A stretch of 6,470 nt of DNA from Terriglobia bacterium (GTDB lineage Bacteria > Acidobacteriota > Terriglobia > UBA7540). Below are positions 4,887 to 6,470 of the stretch, piece by piece; position 1 is the first letter of the stretch; each line of letters starts with the position of its first letter. Location of the stretch: NCBI GenBank assembly GCA_030040455.1, contig JASHTR010000558.1, positions 1 through 6,470 of the forward strand, in the 5' to 3' direction. The position numbers and the translations under genes were made by a program. The notes under the pieces were generated by a model. That model had not been told where the DNA came from, searched no databases, and saw nothing but the letters and a program-made list of their open reading frames with translations.

Positions 4887-4935
4887 GTGATTCGTGATAC
4901 GTGGCCAGTGGTTCGAATCACGAACCACGAACCAC
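4887..4935. repeat. GTGAT-type palindromic heptamer array J
   Basis: Seven heptamers in register: GTGATTC, GTGATAC, GTGGCCA, GTGGTTC, then GAATCAC, GAACCAC, GAACCAC. The turn point is a perfect TTCGAA. It fills the junction between the large surface protein and the protease/scaffold gene. Confidence 0.88.
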
Positions 4936-4938
4936 GGC

Positions 4939-6470
4939 TTACTTCATCTCCACCATCACCGTGTCGTACCGGCACGATGCCGTTTGGTTGTGGATGTTGC
5001 AAGTGCTGTCCAGCACCACGCCTGCGGCCGTCGAGCTGGAGTCGTTCGCGGCGTTCTGCGTGAACGTCATCGTGTCCCCATTCGCGCCGTTCGCCGCCAT
5101 AGGAGGCAGGTGATCGATTCCCGATCCGCCGCCGTAAAATCCCACATTGTAAAGGCCGTCCGTGACCTCCGATGAGTTGCCCGTCGCAGCGAGCGCTCCC
5201 ACCGTTGCGTTGGTTCCGACAGCCGTATTCGTCTGCGAGATCGGAGTGCAGCTTGAGCCCAAGCACGCGAAAGCCACCCATTCAGGCGCTCCGGTTTCGG
5301 TCCCTGGCGATGTCACAGTCACAGTGTTGGTGGCCGTACTCGATCCCGTCGTGATTTGAGCGGTCGGCGAAATCATCGTGTAGCATCCCGATCCCGCTCC
5401 CGAGCTGTTCGAGCGATAGGCGACGCCGACCGTCACCACGGTGCTGGCTGGAATGTAGCCGCCCGTAGTCGCGGTTGAAAGTGTTGGAGCGGTAGTGGGA
5501 GCGGCAACCGAGGCCAGGGTTCCCACCCAGGTTCCGTTAATGCTCGTGCCATCCGTTCCGAGCGCCGCGTCTTCAATCGTGAACGTGTCGCCGCTCACGA
5601 GGGTGCCTGACGCACAGATTGGCGATGTCGTCGTTACGGTGACCACGTTGCCGGAGCGACTCCACGAGCTGATCGAGGCGTACTCCGTCGATCCAAACGA
5701 GCCGCCCCAATCAGTGGTGAGCATGAAGAATTTCCCGTCGCGCGAGGCCTGCCCAATTGCGTGCTCGGCATTGAAGTAGTAGTTGTATTCCAGCGCCCAC
5801 GTCCGCGAGAATCTCCAGTCCATCTGCGAGAAATTAGTCGAAAGCGAGTTCACCTCGTCGTTCCAGGGATAATAATTGGTTCCCACGCCATCCCCTGAAA
5901 GCGCCATCGGCATGTTATCGCTCGCATTGTCCATCATCCAGTTGACGTGCGTGTCGTATCCGCTATAGGGCACCGAGACGTTGAGCAAGTTGAAGGTGGT
6001 GGGACTTGAAGCTGCATGGTTGCCATAGAGCTTCGGGTAATAAGGTGTCAGGTCCGCCCCCGCCCCGGTATTGAAGCTGTTGTAGCCGTTGGCAATGTGG
6101 CCGCCTCCGCACGGAAGACCGACTCCATTACAGTAATAATAATTTCCGGTTCCAATCTGCCACACGGCCGTCGAGTCAGTCGAATAGTCGATGCGAAGCC
6201 ATTCGCCGTTTCCAAACATACGAAGATTGTGAATGTCTCCCGTCGTAAAATCGCTGATCGTCCCGCTGCCTCCCAGGTTGCCGCCGTATTCCCCGTTCGA
6301 TAAATTAATCCACGCGCAGGTGTTGGTTGACTTCTGCCAGACCAGCGCAATCGTTGCGGTATCCTGGGCGCCCGCTGAAGCGCTCACGGCAAAGTTGTTG
6401 CCATCGTTGCTAACCGACATATCCGAAAACCATTCCGGACTCGCAGGCAGCACGTCGCAGTTGCTGTCCG
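4939..6470 (-). CDS. Large beta-rich, cysteine-containing surface or fibre-like protein (5' end outside window)
   Basis: The frame is open to the window edge: codons upstream of the GTG at 6451-6453 read DSNCDV without a stop, so that GTG is probably internal and only about 509 C-terminal residues are visible. I see no catalytic motif. The first part (WFSDMSVSNDGNNFAVS, later NMPMALSGDGVGTNYY and GKFFMLTTDWGGSFG) has Gly/Asp/Trp-rich blocks like beta-propeller blades. Next comes a segment beginning SWSRSGNVVTVTTTSP with the pattern SGDTFTIEDA...NGTWVGTL, which resembles short beta modules found in phage tail and fibre proteins. A Thr/Ser-rich Ig- or fibronectin-like stretch follows (TVGVAYRSNS, TNTVTVTSPG, EWVAFACLG). 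The end, CNIHNQTASCRYDTVMVEMK, has two cysteines. Repeated cysteine pairs suggest a disulphide-bonded virion or exported protein. It ends at TAA immediately before the 4887-4935 repeat array. Fibre, head appendage or host cargo are all possible; the structural character is clearer than the role. Confidence 0.7.
   Translation of the reverse strand, partial: DSNCDVLPASPEWFSDMSVSNDGNNFAVSASAGAQDTATIALVWQKSTNTCAWINLSNGEYGGNLGGSGTISDFTTGDIHNLRMFGNGEWLRIDYSTDSTAVWQIGTGNYYYCNGVGLPCGGGHIANGYNSFNTGAGADLTPYYPKLYGNHAASSPTTFNLLNVSVPYSGYDTHVNWMMDNASDNMPMALSGDGVGTNYYPWNDEVNSLSTNFSQMDWRFSRTWALEYNYYFNAEHAIGQASRDGKFFMLTTDWGGSFGSTEYASISSWSRSGNVVTVTTTSPICASGTLVSGDTFTIEDAALGTDGTSINGTWVGTLASVAAPTTAPTLSTATTGGYIPASTVVTVGVAYRSNSSGAGSGCYTMISPTAQITTGSSTATNTVTVTSPGTETGAPEWVAFACLGSSCTPISQTNTAVGTNATVGALAATGNSSEVTDGLYNVGFYGGGSGIDHLPPMAANGANGDTMTFTQNAANDSSSTAAGVVLDSTCNIHNQTASCRYDTVMVEMK

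Noticed and set aside
6451..6453. GTG as the true start of the large surface protein
   Set aside because: No SD is visible before it, and the frame stays open to the window edge with protein-like codons.

Overview
The window reads as part of the head-morphogenesis module of a tailed phage or prophage, with every gene I can support on the minus strand. In transcription order (high to low coordinate) it holds: the 3' part of a large beta-rich, cysteine-containing surface or fibre-like protein (4939-6470, open at the window edge); a Mu gpI-like protease joined to a scaffold-like C-terminal region (3175-4869) with a likely internal, Mu gpZ-like start at 3903; a small decoration-like head protein (2596-3084); the major capsid protein (1377-2315); two short proteins (1048-1278 and 709-978); and a head-tail connector-like protein (62-601). 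The protease/scaffold, decoration, capsid, small genes, connector order is the expected head order of Mu-like and related siphophage-type modules. Terminase and portal would be expected upstream of position 6470 and tail genes below position 1; neither lies in the window.

The striking feature is what sits between and inside these genes. Nearly every junction carries a palindromic array of degenerate 7-bp repeats. Three families are present. The TCAGCNN/NNGCTGA family has seven arrays, most built around a central AAGCTTT that is itself in the 7-bp register. The GTGRNNN/GAAYCAC family has two arrays, each with four heptamers on the left, three on the right and a TTCGAA-like centre. The GGNNAYA family has one array of exactly 20 heptamers. 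Two arrays lie inside the protease/scaffold gene and are translated. One adds about 20 residues to the protease domain, and its only consensus-breaking base (position 4270) removes what would be an in-frame TGA. The other encodes a heptapeptide-repeat linker where a protease gene and a scaffold gene would otherwise meet. A third array supplies the C-terminus and stop codon of a small gene.

Shine-Dalgarno leaders are also recycled. A 30-bp leader is repeated exactly at 974-1003 and 1274-1303, with a diverged copy at 3085-3112. Genes behind TCAGC arrays mostly use AAAGGAG, while genes behind GTGAT-type arrays use a GGAGG core 4 nt from ATG.

The host cannot be fixed from sequence alone. The DNA is GC-rich. 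Dense heptamer arrays and long secreted-type beta-rich proteins fit an environmental lineage such as Acidobacteriota, but that is a low-confidence inference. No tRNA, rRNA, CRISPR array, transposase, integrase or convincing promoter was seen.
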